A DNA stretch of 64,000 nucleotides, taken from positions 62,001 through 126,000 of the forward strand of contig DATJAP010000011.1 of the NCBI GenBank assembly GCA_035516155.1. The letters run 5' to 3'. The position numbers and the translations under genes were made by a program. The notes beneath the pieces were generated by a model. That model was not told the origin of the DNA and did no database searches. It saw only the letters and a list, made by a program, of their open reading frames with translations. This DNA comes from JAJYKN01 sp035516155 (lineage in GTDB: Bacteria; Nitrospirota; UBA9217). Positions 41,875 through 50,977 of the stretch are shown here, one piece after another. Each line of letters starts with the position of its first letter. Within the stretch, counting starts at the first letter, position 1.

Positions 41875-42568
41875 AATAGCCCACGCCTCTGCGGGTTTTG
41901 ATGTACACGGGATTGGACGGGTCGTCCTCGATCTGCGTCCTCAGCCTCCGGACGTGGACATCGACTGTCCTGGGTTCTACGAAGGTGTCGTTTTGCCATA
42001 TCGCGTCGAGCAGTTGGTCCCGACTGAAAACTCTGCCTCTCCGTTCAACGAGGTAGAGCAGGAGCTTAAACTCGGTTGAGCTCAAGTTTAGCGGGACTTT
42101 GTTTTTGAGAACAACATACCGCTCCCTGTCGATGCGGAGGTTACCGAGGGTGATCACATCTTCCCGGGTCGCCTTGCCTGAAGTCCTCCGGAGCACGGCA
42201 TTTACGCGAGCGGTGAGTTCTTTGGGGCTGAACGGTTTGGCCATGTAATCGTCAGCGCCAGTTTCGAGGCCCTGAATTTTGTCTGACACCTCGCCCTTCG
42301 CGGTCAGCATGATGATTGGAATGGATGCTGTTTTGGGGTTGCTTCTGATGATGCGGCAGAGTTCGGTTCCCTGGAGGCCGGGAAGCATGCGATCGAGAAT
42401 GACGAGGCCGAAGTCGCCCTTTTTGATCATATCCAGGGCTTCTTCAGCGTCGGGGGCTGAAGAGATTTTAAATCCTTCGCGAGTGAGGTTGTACGTCACA
42501 AGCTCAACGAGATCGGGTTCGTCATCAACAACGAGAATGCGTGTGGTTTGTGCGCCGGCTGGACTCAT
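41864..42568 (-). CDS. phoB: PhoB-type response regulator
   Basis: 234 residues. Receiver domain with VVDDEPD, the phospho-acceptor Asp in VILDRMLPG (about 56) and Lys in AKPFSP. The PhoB/OmpR winged-helix domain ends TRRGVGYYVE. The RTVDVHVRRLRTQIEDDP recognition helix region is nearly the same as in the paralogue at 17801-18511, so both would bind similar DNA. It is the best candidate in the window to act at the Pho boxes. A constitutive-looking sigma-70 promoter lies upstream and the sensor gene follows. Confidence 0.88.
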   Translation of the reverse strand: MSPAGAQTTRILVVDDEPDLVELVTYNLTREGFKISSAPDAEEALDMIKKGDFGLVILDRMLPGLQGTELCRIIRSNPKTASIPIIMLTAKGEVSDKIQGLETGADDYMAKPFSPKELTARVNAVLRRTSGKATREDVITLGNLRIDRERYVVLKNKVPLNLSSTEFKLLLYLVERRGRVFSRDQLLDAIWQNDTFVEPRTVDVHVRRLRTQIEDDPSNPVYIKTRRGVGYYVE

Positions 42569-42619
42569 CGATCCTCATAAACAACGGAGTGACGGGACAG
42601 TATTGTATGTATCCGCCCT

Positions 42620-42648
42620 ATTATTACTTATTCGGCACAATTTGTCAA
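42620..42648 (-). promoter_or_regulatory. Sigma-70-type promoter of the phoB-phoR operon
   Basis: Minus strand TTGACA (42643-42648), a 17-base spacer and AATAAT (42620-42625), 52 bases from the start codon. No Pho box was seen here, so no sign of autoregulation. Confidence 0.65.
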
Positions 42649-42903
42649 AATCTGAATTAAATTATTTTCATTGCCGCTAATGCCGATCATGATTATTTTA
42701 GCAGTGAGCGAACAGTGATAGGAACCGAAGTATTTTTTCGGGGATTGCTAATCCCCTAACAAACGTACAATTTTCATGTATAAATTTGCTCGAAATCAAG
42801 CCATGCTTTTTTGACGTTATCCCGGCTTGTCTGTAATCGCTTATTGCCTGATGGTCATTAATTTTGGAGAAGGGAAAAGCTGAAGGTGCCGTATGGAGGA
42901 ATG

Positions 42904-43977
42904 CTAGGCAAAGTCTTGCACAGCGCGGGCAGAGGTCGACCTGAGCTGACCGCAGGCTGCGTGGATGTCGCAACCGCGGCTGTTCCTGACCACGGCCACA
43001 AATCCGTTGTTTACGAGCATGTCGCGCATGACAAAAGCTCGCTGTTCTTCTGGGCGTTCAAAGGAGCATCCTGGGTAGGGGTTGAATAGGAGGAGATTAA
43101 TCATGCAGGGCAGGTCTTTCAGAAGCTTCATAAGACGCTTCGTATCTTCGTGCGAATCGTTTATGCCCCTAAACAGCACGTACTCGATCGTCGCGGTCCT
43201 AGCCGTCTTATCGCAGTAATACCGCAGGGCCTCCATGAGCCGCTTCAGCGGATATGTTTTATTCACTGGCATGATGCGGTCCCGCATTTCGTCGGTCGTC
43301 GCATGCAGCGACACGGCCAGGCTGACATCCACCTTATCGTCGGCAAGCTTCTCAATCATCGGGGCAAGACCGCACGTCGAGATCATTACCTTTCTCGGCG
43401 AGAAGCCCATGCCGTTCCGGTCCGTCGTTATTTCAACGAAGGACTTGGTTGATTCGTAATTGGACAGGGGTTCTCCGGTGCCCATGAGGACAATATTTGA
43501 GATCGTCCTGCCGCCCGCAACCTTGTGCGCCGCGAAAACTTGGTTCACGATCTCCGCGGCATTCAGATTTCTCAAGAAGCCGCCCGATCCGGTAAGGCAG
43601 AAACGACAGCCCGATGCGCAGCCCACCTGTGAGGAAACACAAAGCGTAAGCCGCCCTCCCGGGCCAGGGATGAGGACTCCTTCCACCGCATTGCCGTCCT
43701 CAAGACGATAGAGCAGTTTCTCCGTGCCATCTTCAGACGTGCGATGCTGTTCGACGGAGAGCCGCGAAATGGAACTGTGCCGCTTTAGCTGTTCGCGGAA
43801 CGGTTTGTTCAGGTCTTCCATCGCGTCAAAGGTTTCCGTTTTTCTCCGGTACAGCCAGACTGCCACACGAGTTCCCTGGCCAGGTTTCCGTCCTAACGTA
43901 TCAGAGCAGAACCGGTCGATTTCGCGGGGTGTGAGCGACTTGAGGTCGATTGTTGTTTGCTGAGTATCCAATATCAT
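42904..43977 (-). CDS. rlmN: RlmN, 23S rRNA/tRNA adenine-C2 methyltransferase
   Basis: 357 residues from the ATG at 43977 (MILDTQQT). This radical SAM enzyme methylates C2 of adenine 2503 in 23S rRNA and A37 in some tRNAs. The SAM-cluster motif is CASGCRFCLTG (Cx3Cx2C, about residue 115), GTGEPL follows, and two Cys of the catalytic mechanism are seen near the C-terminus (SRGCDIHAACGQL). Longer N-termini up to 44097 overlap the dtd start and do not belong to the family. The start chosen has AGGA about 11 bases upstream, which is long. Confidence 0.92.
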   Translation of the reverse strand: MILDTQQTTIDLKSLTPREIDRFCSDTLGRKPGQGTRVAVWLYRRKTETFDAMEDLNKPFREQLKRHSSISRLSVEQHRTSEDGTEKLLYRLEDGNAVEGVLIPGPGGRLTLCVSSQVGCASGCRFCLTGSGGFLRNLNAAEIVNQVFAAHKVAGGRTISNIVLMGTGEPLSNYESTKSFVEITTDRNGMGFSPRKVMISTCGLAPMIEKLADDKVDVSLAVSLHATTDEMRDRIMPVNKTYPLKRLMEALRYYCDKTARTATIEYVLFRGINDSHEDTKRLMKLLKDLPCMINLLLFNPYPGCSFERPEEQRAFVMRDMLVNNGFVAVVRNSRGCDIHAACGQLRSTSARAVQDFA

Positions 43978-44095
43978 GGCACTGAAATTCCTACTCATCA
44001 GGACGATGAATTTTAAGCCCTTGCGTGGCGGATTGCAAGGAGATTGTGCGGAAAGGCATTGACAGCCTCGATGAGAACATGCTAAGAATTGAACC

Positions 44096-44542
44096 ATGAA
44101 AGCGCTACTTCAGCGGGTTGCGTCAGCGAGTGTCGAGGTCGATGGGCAGGTCATCGGCAAAATAGGCAGGGGACTCGTCGTGTTTTTGTGCGCTGTGAAG
44201 GGCGATAGTGACAAGGACCTCGACTATCTCGTAAAAAAGGTTTCGCAGCTACGGATCTTTGAGGATGATCAGGGCAAAATGAACCTCTCGGTTATGGACA
44301 TTCACGGCGCCGCGCTTGTGGTCTCGCAGTTCACGCTCGCGGCAGCGACGCGAAAGGGAAACCGTCCGTCTTTCGACAACGCCGAGGCGCCGGACCGAGC
44401 GAAGGACTTGTACGAGGAGTTTATCCAACGCTTGAAGGATATCTGCGTCCCTGTCCAGGCTGGTGTGTTTGCGGCAATGATGGCTGTATCCCTCGTGAAT
44501 GACGGGCCGGTGACCATATGGCTCGATTCGCGGGAACCATAG
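44096..44542 (+). CDS. dtd: D-aminoacyl-tRNA deacylase
   Basis: 148 residues, full length. It hydrolyses D-amino acids from tRNA. The catalytic SQFTL motif (about 81) and the cross-subunit NDGPVT motif (about 138) of the homodimer are both present, the latter with Asp rather than Xaa-Pro as the second residue. It is divergent to rlmN and 7 bases before the hydrolase gene, so the two plus-strand genes may share a transcript. Confidence 0.93.
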   Translation: MKALLQRVASASVEVDGQVIGKIGRGLVVFLCAVKGDSDKDLDYLVKKVSQLRIFEDDQGKMNLSVMDIHGAALVVSQFTLAAATRKGNRPSFDNAEAPDRAKDLYEEFIQRLKDICVPVQAGVFAAMMAVSLVNDGPVTIWLDSREP

Positions 44543-44555
44543 CAGAGGGATGAGC

Positions 44556-45458
44556 ATGGCAAATCCGGGTTTCAAAAAAAAGAAATTATCGCACGACACT
44601 CCGTTCATGGGTGTCCGATGTTCTCCTGCCCGAATCGCACTGCTGCTTGTTCTTATAATCCTATTTATTCCCGGTTGCACGTATCTTTTTTTCGATCCCG
44701 GAAGGGAAATGATTATCAATCACGAAGTACAGAAACACGAACCCAGGGATGTTTATTTCAAGGCTTCTGACGGACTTGTCTTGCACGGGTGGTATTTCAG
44801 GGCAAAGGAGGAAAAGGGCACGATTCTGGTCTGCCACGGCAATGTTGAGAACATGAGTACTCATGTGACACTCGACCTCTGGCTCGTCGATGCCGGCTAC
44901 AATCTCTTTATCTTCGATTACCGCGGCTACGGCAGCTCGGAGGGAACACCCGATGTGAAGGGGATTCACCTCGACGCAGAGGCGGCCCTGGAGACGCTTT
45001 TGTTCACGCTTCCCCGGGCAAAACAGGACGACATTATTGTATTCGGCAAGAGCCTCGGAGGAGCAGTCGCGGTTTATACTGTTGTCAACTCGCCATATAA
45101 GAACCGTGTCAAGGCGCTTGTGCTCGACAGCCCCTTCTCGAGCTACCGGATGATCGCCCGCGAAAAAATCGCCCGATCCATTATCGGGTGGCCTTTCCAA
45201 TATCCCCTTTCCTTTCTCGTGAACGACAACTACAGTCCGGTGAAGTACATCGCGAAAGTGGCTCCCATCCCCCTTGTCATTATCCATGGAGACCACGATC
45301 CTATTGTGCCGGGTCATCATGGCAGAATCCTTTACAATGCGGCACGCCCGCCCAAACAGGAATGGGAATTGAATATGCCCGGCCATGTGCTGGCCCAGGC
45401 TGATCCCGCTACTCGCGGAAGACTCCTGGAATTTTTCGAAGAGTTAAACCGGGAATGA
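44556..45458 (+). CDS. Alpha/beta hydrolase lipoprotein of the BEM46/ABHD13 type
   Basis: 300 residues. A hydrophobic stretch (IALLLVLIILFIPGC) with lipobox IPGC lies after a basic start, so the enzyme may be lipid-anchored in the periplasm. The hydrolase core has the oxyanion HGN, nucleophile GKSLGG (about 163), Asp in HGDHDPIV (about 240) and His in PGHVL (about 275). Members act as esterases or lipases of unknown substrate. AGAGGGATGAGC lies upstream of the ATG at 44556; the ATG at 44550 is an alternative. It follows dtd closely. Confidence 0.82.
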   Translation: MANPGFKKKKLSHDTPFMGVRCSPARIALLLVLIILFIPGCTYLFFDPGREMIINHEVQKHEPRDVYFKASDGLVLHGWYFRAKEEKGTILVCHGNVENMSTHVTLDLWLVDAGYNLFIFDYRGYGSSEGTPDVKGIHLDAEAALETLLFTLPRAKQDDIIVFGKSLGGAVAVYTVVNSPYKNRVKALVLDSPFSSYRMIAREKIARSIIGWPFQYPLSFLVNDNYSPVKYIAKVAPIPLVIIHGDHDPIVPGHHGRILYNAARPPKQEWELNMPGHVLAQADPATRGRLLEFFEELNRE

Positions 45459-45592
45459 TGAATGTGAGGACAGAGAACACTTATTTACCATGTCATTCAA
45501 AGGGAATCGCTTGACAAAGCCAGTGGAGATGTTATCCTTGGATTGATTCCGTTTTTTCCGGGGAGTCGAATCCTGACGTGGGAAGGAATGAC

Positions 45593-46324
45593 ATGTCTGA
45601 TCGGCAAATACGCACGATTTTGCTTGTTGATAGCAGCGCTTCCATCATTTTTTATCTGGCCATGCTGCTGAGGCGCCTTGAATACAAAGTTATGACCGCA
45701 CGGAGCGCCGAGGAGGCCCTTCGGATTATGGAAACCGAAACACCGTCGCTTGTTCTTACCGAGGTATCCCTCCCGCAGATGAGCGGTATGCAGCTCCTAA
45801 AGACGATCAAGGACTCCGCACGGTTAAAGGCAATTCCCGTCGTCATTCTGACAATGGACAAGGATCCTGGGATGAAAAACGCCTGCGCCCTCCTGGGAAG
45901 CGCGGGTTTTCTGAACAAACCAGTGGAGCCAGATGTGCCCTACCGCTCGCTGCAATCGGTTACCGAGTCCACTCCCCGGGCTAACATCCGCATCAGCGCA
46001 TCGCTGAAAGTCATCGTTGGAGACAGCAGCGAGATAGGGGACGCGGTGCGGACCGAATACGCGACTGCAATTTCCGAAGGCGGCGTTTATATCAAAACTC
46101 TTTATCCGCATCCAAGAGATGCGCTGACGCGCCTTCGCATTTTTATCCATGGCCAGCAGATCAACGCCAGGGCCGTCGTGCTGTACAGCTTTAGCAAGGG
46201 AGATGGGCGCTTTCAGGAACCCGGTATGGGAATGAAATTTGTCGAACTATCCGATGGGGATCGTGCCTTGATCCGCTCGTTCATCAAGGAGCAGCTTACA
46301 GGAGACCTCGGGACTCCAGCATGA
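45593..46324 (+). CDS. Receiver-PilZ protein with Glu in place of the phospho-acceptor Asp
   Basis: 243 residues. A receiver domain (5-125) has LLVDSSAS in place of the usual DD pair, and the phospho-acceptor site reads VLTEVSLPQ, with Glu57 in place of Asp; the Lys in LNKPV remains. A PilZ domain follows (about 135-235), with IRISASLKV and TAISEGGVYIK. Glu can mimic a phosphorylated Asp, so the receiver may be locked on or serve only as a docking surface. It could couple an upstream signal to cyclic-di-GMP. The start has GGAAGGAATGAC. Confidence 0.8.
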   Translation: MSDRQIRTILLVDSSASIIFYLAMLLRRLEYKVMTARSAEEALRIMETETPSLVLTEVSLPQMSGMQLLKTIKDSARLKAIPVVILTMDKDPGMKNACALLGSAGFLNKPVEPDVPYRSLQSVTESTPRANIRISASLKVIVGDSSEIGDAVRTEYATAISEGGVYIKTLYPHPRDALTRLRIFIHGQQINARAVVLYSFSKGDGRFQEPGMGMKFVELSDGDRALIRSFIKEQLTGDLGTPA

Positions 46325-46826
46325 ATTCCGGCTGCCGGCCTTCCTCCGGCCCCGCCCTGAGTACGGCATACAATTCCGAACTGTCTGTAAACGGGTCTTT
46401 GTCCAAACGCTGACTCCATTCGGTCAACGCGATTTTCCCCCGTCACCAACCTGCTTCACTCGATTTCGATAAGGCGCCGGGACGTAGTGCCGCAAAGCAT
46501 GCCCGCGAGCTGCGGACAGGAGCAGGAACCGTGCCTACAGATGAAGTTTTTTGTAATTTCCACAACAGACCGGGGAGTCGATCAGGAATTTTATCAAAAG
46601 ACAGATCATGAAAGACCCTTCCACGTCGTGGACAAAACCGCAGGCATGCGCAGAAAGAGTGGCGTTGGCTTATCGGGATTTTACCCCGATCCGCGATCCG
46701 GCACGACCGGCGCGAGTCTTGATATTCTCCTGGTGACCAATTATAATGCCTTCATCTTTTGCGATTCCAGCCTGGTTACACAATGCTCCGGTGTTCAGCC
46801 GATTTTTTGCCAATTCTTGAGGGCCC
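46325..46826. other. Gap with a doubtful small frame
   Basis: A plus-strand frame (MKFFVISTTDRGVD from 46541, ending 46846) has no ribosome site, overlaps the next gene by 20 bases and matches nothing known. Sequence around 46460-46540 is GC-rich and could fold, but does not match a riboswitch I know. Confidence 0.3.
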
Positions 46827-48029
46827 ATGATGAATGTTGCCGCTGATCTAGTAAAAAAGTTGCGATTTGTCGTTGTTGAAACGTTCACCTCGTTCCGCAG
46901 AAACAATGATCTTTCCGCGGCTTCGTCGCTGGCGTTTTCAGCGACCCTTGCGCTGATCCCGTCGCTCTTCCTGCTCACCTTCGTTCTGGGGGGAGTGATC
47001 GGATCATCCGCCCGCGCACTTGCCAGGACCCAGGCGCTGATGGAGCAGTTTATTCCTGCCTACAGCCAGGATATTCTGCACGAGGTACAGTTTATTTCCT
47101 CCCATCGGGGCACGATCGGTCTCTTAAACGCGCTTGTTCTACTCTGGAGCGTCACGCCTCTTGTTGCAGACCTGAGGATCTCGCTCGGGACCGTTTTCCG
47201 GAGGAAACCGACCCGGACATTTCTCTTGGAAAAGCTGTTTGATGTGGCGCTCAGCATTGTTTTTCTCACTGGGCTGTCCGCGATCGCGATCGCGGACGTT
47301 CTCTTCACGCTTCTGGAGAAAAGGAACCATCTGTCCCTGTCGTTGGGACCGTTTGGGCAGGTAATGTCGTTCCTGTTCGTGACGGCGGTGGTTTTTTTAC
47401 TTTACCTTGTCTTCTCGAAACGCGCGCGTCCGGAACACCTCGTGATTGGAGCCCTTGTTACCTCGCTGCTCTGGTTTGCGATGCGGCCTGTTTTTGGTCT
47501 GTTCCTCATGTATAATCCCGGCTACGGTTTTGCCTTCGGGTCTTTCAAATCGCTTTTCGTTGTGATTATCTGGATATATGCCTCTCTGGTCCTGTTCCTC
47601 CTCGGCGCGGAGATCGCGGCAAGTTTGGGGCGGGACGAAACTGTTTTCATCAAGCACCTTATGGAAGGCAGAAGGAATGTTCCCCTAGAGGTTGTCGAAA
47701 GATACGTGGCGAAACATAAGAAGGGGAGTGTTATTTTCAACGAAGGAGATCCGGGAAATGAAATGTTCTCTGTTCTCACCGGCAGCGTCGCGATCCGCAG
47801 GGGGGAGAAGGAAATCGCCGTAATCACGAGCGGGATGTGTTTTGGCGGGATGTCGTTTTTTCTTTCCTCCCCGCGGGTAGCCATGGCCGTGGCGCTTGAG
47901 GATGTGGAGCTGGTCATCATCTCGAGGAATAACATCAATAGCCTGATGAACGAGTACCCGGAGTTCGTCCTTGAACTGCTGCGCGAAATGGCGGAGAGGC
48001 TGCAGGAAACGAATCAGTCGATCGATTAA
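46827..48029 (+). CDS. YihY/BrkB membrane protein fused to a cyclic-nucleotide-binding domain
   Basis: 400 residues. Residues 1-275 form a YihY/virulence-factor BrkB family membrane protein with about six hydrophobic segments (for example LLTFVLGGVIG, VVFLLYLVFS and FVVIIWIYASLVLFLLGAEIAA). After a linker comes a CNB domain (about 295-390): GSVIFNEGDPGNEMFSVLTGSVAIRR, then MCFGGMSFFLSSPR, the phosphate-binding cassette position. Most YihY proteins stand alone, so the fusion is notable. A nucleotide could gate or localise the membrane part; no function is established for YihY itself. It is 50 bases before the acyl-CoA synthetase. Confidence 0.82.
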   Translation: MMNVAADLVKKLRFVVVETFTSFRRNNDLSAASSLAFSATLALIPSLFLLTFVLGGVIGSSARALARTQALMEQFIPAYSQDILHEVQFISSHRGTIGLLNALVLLWSVTPLVADLRISLGTVFRRKPTRTFLLEKLFDVALSIVFLTGLSAIAIADVLFTLLEKRNHLSLSLGPFGQVMSFLFVTAVVFLLYLVFSKRARPEHLVIGALVTSLLWFAMRPVFGLFLMYNPGYGFAFGSFKSLFVVIIWIYASLVLFLLGAEIAASLGRDETVFIKHLMEGRRNVPLEVVERYVAKHKKGSVIFNEGDPGNEMFSVLTGSVAIRRGEKEIAVITSGMCFGGMSFFLSSPRVAMAVALEDVELVIISRNNINSLMNEYPEFVLELLREMAERLQETNQSID

Positions 48030-48079
48030 CGATAGTATCATATTCAGTGCTCAGCGTCTTCTTCATTTAAGGAGGAAGT

Positions 48080-49756
48080 ATGTCTTTTGCCAATACCTAT
48101 CATGCCGGTCAGGATCACAAGGGTTTCAAAATTACCGTACCGGAGAAGTTCAACTTCGGCTTTGACGTGATTGACCGACATGCCGCAGATGAAAAAAAAC
48201 GCGCCCTTGTATGGGTTGATCCGCCGGGTACGACAGTTAGGGAATATACCTTTCGCGATCTTTCACGCCTGTCGAACCAGGCTGCGAACGCGCTTCACGA
48301 TCTTGGAGTCAAAAAGGGGGACCGCGTATTTATCATGCTCGGTCGTGTGCCGGAATGGTTCTCCATCCTCATTGCCTGTCATAAGATCGGCGCCGTTATC
48401 ATGCCGGCTCCGGTTATTCTTCTGTCGTCGGACATTGAATACCGGATCATGAAGGGGAAGGCGAACGTCGTCATCACCAATCGGGCGAACCATGCAAAGG
48501 TTGATGAAGCGCTCCGGAAAAGTGATAGTGTTTTTCTCCGCTACCGGCTGCTCATGGACGGCGAGGCACCAGGATGGCAAAACTTTGAAAGGGCGATGTC
48601 CAAGGCGGGAACAAAGCTCGACAGGGCGGACGTGGAGGAAACCCTTGCCAGCGATTCATTTCTCATCTATTTCACGTCGGGTACGACCAAATATCCCAAG
48701 ATGGTGCACCATCTTTGTTCCTATCCCCTGGGCCATTTACGGACTGCCGGTCTCTGGCATAGTTTGACAGACCGGGATCTCATCTGGGTGCTTTCGGACA
48801 CGGGCTGGGCGAAGTCCGCCTGGGGACTCTACGGGCAATGGACGATCGGCGCTGCGCTTTTCATCCACAATGCCGAAGGACGGTTTGGTGCAAATCTGAC
48901 GCTTGATCTTCTGACCACAAAAGGCGTTACAGTATTCTGCGCTCCGCCGACAGTTTACCGGATGATGATCCTGGAAGACCTCGCGAAGTACGACTACTCC
49001 GCGCTCAGGCACTTTACTTCAGCGGGTGAACCGTTGAATCCCGAAGTAATTAAGGTCTGGAAAGATGCCACGGGAAAGACCATCCACGAAGGATACGGCC
49101 AGACCGAGACAACGGTCGTCGTGGCGAACTTCCCCTTCATGCCGGTCAAGGCTGGCTCCATGGGCAAACCGGTACCGGACCTGAACGTCAATATACTGGA
49201 CGAGGACTTCAAGCCGGTCCGTCCGGGTGAGGTGGGTTACATTTGTATTGAGGTGAATAATCCAAGGCCGGTCGGCATTTTCGAAAGCTATCTGGAAGAT
49301 CCCGAGGAGAACGGGAAGGTGTTTCAGCAGGGCTGGTACAACACGGGTGACAAGGCGTTCCAGGATGATGATGGTTACTTTACCTTTGTCGGAAGAGGCG
49401 ACGACATCATCAAAGCCTCGGGCTATCGCATCGGCCCTTTTGAGGTCGAAAGTGTGATCCAGGAGCACCCGGCAGTGGCCGAAAACGCTGTTGTCGCCAG
49501 CCCTGATCCCATCCGAGGGGAGATTATCAAGGCTTTTATCGTGCTTGTGCCGGGGCAAAAGGCTTCCGCAGTGCTGGCGCAGGAGATCCAGGACTTCGTC
49601 AAAACGAGAACTGCTCCATACAAGTATCCGCGAGAGATCGAATTCATGGAAGAATTGCCCAAGACAGTGAGCGGCAAAATAAAAAGGGCTGTGCTGAGAA
49701 ACCGTGAGATCGAACGAAAATCAGGCAAGGTCGGCCTCTCCGGCCGGAAGGCGTAA
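48080..49756 (+). CDS. Medium-chain acyl-CoA synthetase (AMP-forming)
   Basis: 558 residues of the AMP-binding (ANL) family. It activates carboxylic acids to acyl-CoA with ATP. The P-loop motif is YFTSGTTKYPKMV (about 195), the adenine motif YGQTETT (about 338), the hinge region TGDKAF and VGRGDD, and the catalytic Lys is in KTVSGKIKR (about 538). Sequence layout matches the medium-chain/benzoate-type synthetases (MACS-like). It is preceded by TTAAGGAGGAAGT. The neighbouring YihY-CNB gene is 50 bases upstream. Substrate cannot be assigned. Confidence 0.88.
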   Translation: MSFANTYHAGQDHKGFKITVPEKFNFGFDVIDRHAADEKKRALVWVDPPGTTVREYTFRDLSRLSNQAANALHDLGVKKGDRVFIMLGRVPEWFSILIACHKIGAVIMPAPVILLSSDIEYRIMKGKANVVITNRANHAKVDEALRKSDSVFLRYRLLMDGEAPGWQNFERAMSKAGTKLDRADVEETLASDSFLIYFTSGTTKYPKMVHHLCSYPLGHLRTAGLWHSLTDRDLIWVLSDTGWAKSAWGLYGQWTIGAALFIHNAEGRFGANLTLDLLTTKGVTVFCAPPTVYRMMILEDLAKYDYSALRHFTSAGEPLNPEVIKVWKDATGKTIHEGYGQTETTVVVANFPFMPVKAGSMGKPVPDLNVNILDEDFKPVRPGEVGYICIEVNNPRPVGIFESYLEDPEENGKVFQQGWYNTGDKAFQDDDGYFTFVGRGDDIIKASGYRIGPFEVESVIQEHPAVAENAVVASPDPIRGEIIKAFIVLVPGQKASAVLAQEIQDFVKTRTAPYKYPREIEFMEELPKTVSGKIKRAVLRNREIERKSGKVGLSGRKA

Positions 49757-50177
49757 GCTGGTCCGTTGGTGACTCCGATGCTGGTGAAGGTTCTTAATCG
49801 ATAAGCGGGAAAATGCAGGGGGAAAAGTGAAGTTTCTCATGCAATCTACCCAAAGCGGCAAACTGCTGAAATATGACTACGCCGATTATAAAAGATGATG
49901 TTATGCTGTCTTGGTTCCGGTCAGGGGGGGAGTGTTGCGAAATGCCCTTTCTGTTTAAACAATTCCAGAATCGGTTTCGCTTTTCAACCGAGCCTCTTCG
50001 CGAGGATTTTCCAATAACCTCTCTAGAAGGCCTTCAGCATGCTGTCGAACTTTCCTTCTTCCAGAGCTTTTAGATAATGAGCACCGATTACCTGTCCTTC
50101 ATGCTACAGCGCTAAAATCAGGTCCACGCCAGCCTTGCTTCGAGAACGACGAGCAAGTCGGCTCTGCCTTTTGATGT
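49757..50177. other. Gap with a possible decayed gene end
   Basis: On the minus strand, 50023-50103 encodes a protein-like end (HYLKALEEGKFDSMLKAF then stop). Upstream in the same frame a TAG at 50104-50106 interrupts a further reading that looks coding (GVDLILAL). It may be the 3' remnant of a gene; I do not recognise it. Confidence 0.3.
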
Positions 50178-50206
50178 TGATTAACTGTACTTAAACATGG
50201 TATAAA
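50177..50206 (+). promoter_or_regulatory. Sigma-70-type promoter of the CDF-like gene
   Basis: TTGATT (50177-50182), an 18-base spacer and TATAAA (50201-50206), about 50 bases before the start codon. Confidence 0.5.
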
Positions 50207-50258
50207 GTCAACGTCATACTGACGGGAGTTTCAGCTCTATGAGGCAATTACGGTAGAA

Positions 50259-50975
50259 TTGATATCTGAAAAACGCAAACTCTACGCTTGGGCGTCTGCT
50301 CTGGCGATGATTACCATTTATTATAATATTGCCGAAGGTCTGGTTTCGGTAATGTTTGGACTCCAAGATGGCAGCATGTCGCTTTTCGGTTTTGGTCTCG
50401 ACTCATTTGTCGAGGTGGTTTCAGGAATCGGGATCTGGCACATGGTCCGAAGGATCAAGCAGGAAGGTGCTGAAAAACCCGACCGATTTGAGCAGCGTGC
50501 ACTTCGAATAACCGGCACGGCATTTTTCATTCTTATGGCGGGATTAATCCTCACGTCCCTCGTTGACATATATGGGGGACACAAGCCGGAAGACACATTT
50601 TGGGGAATTATCATCTCGATCATCTCCATCCTGTCCATGGGGCTGCTCCTCCAGCTAAAAGGGAAAATCGGAAGGGCGCTTAATTCTTCAGCAATTCTTG
50701 CCGACGCCGCCTGCTCGCGGGCATGCCTTCAACTCTCGATCGTTCTGCTCATCGCCAGCGCAGGCTACAAACTTACCGGCATCGGCGGCTTGGATTCAAT
50801 TGGAGCGTTCGTTATCGGCGGGCTTTGTTATCGAGAGGGGAAAGAGGCTTTCGCAAAGGCCAGAGTCGGCTCGTTTGCCTGCGGCTGCGAAGGGGGTTGT
50901 TCCAGTCATGAGCGGAAAAAAAGGGACGGGTCCGGGAAACAACAGGGTTCGCACTTTGTCTGGTGGAAACGATAG
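50259..50975 (+). CDS. Cation-efflux-like (CDF-type) membrane protein with a Cys-rich tail
   Basis: 238 residues from a TTG start, with five to six hydrophobic segments. The first metal-site region reads GFGLDSFVEVVSG (about 45-57) and the second LADAACSRACL (about 147-157), as in the cation-efflux family of zinc/iron/manganese exporters. The C-terminal cytoplasmic domain of typical CDFs is missing. Instead there is a short tail with CGCEGGC, a likely metal-binding cluster. A weak ribosome site precedes the start. It overlaps no gene; the next PHP gene begins two bases after its stop, so they are probably one transcript. Confidence 0.75.
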   Translation: MISEKRKLYAWASALAMITIYYNIAEGLVSVMFGLQDGSMSLFGFGLDSFVEVVSGIGIWHMVRRIKQEGAEKPDRFEQRALRITGTAFFILMAGLILTSLVDIYGGHKPEDTFWGIIISIISILSMGLLLQLKGKIGRALNSSAILADAACSRACLQLSIVLLIASAGYKLTGIGGLDSIGAFVIGGLCYREGKEAFAKARVGSFACGCEGGCSSHERKKRDGSGKQQGSHFVWWKR

Positions 50976-50977
50976 GC

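Noticed and set aside
42740..42756. Perfect 7-base inverted repeat (GGGGATT) after rlmN
   Set aside because: T-run lies on the wrong side for the rlmN transcript.
46460..46545. GC-rich stretch with GGGACG and GCAAAGC words, reminiscent of a c-di-GMP (GEMM) riboswitch
   Set aside because: The GGCAAACC element and the second helix of the aptamer are missing, and no normal expression platform is seen.
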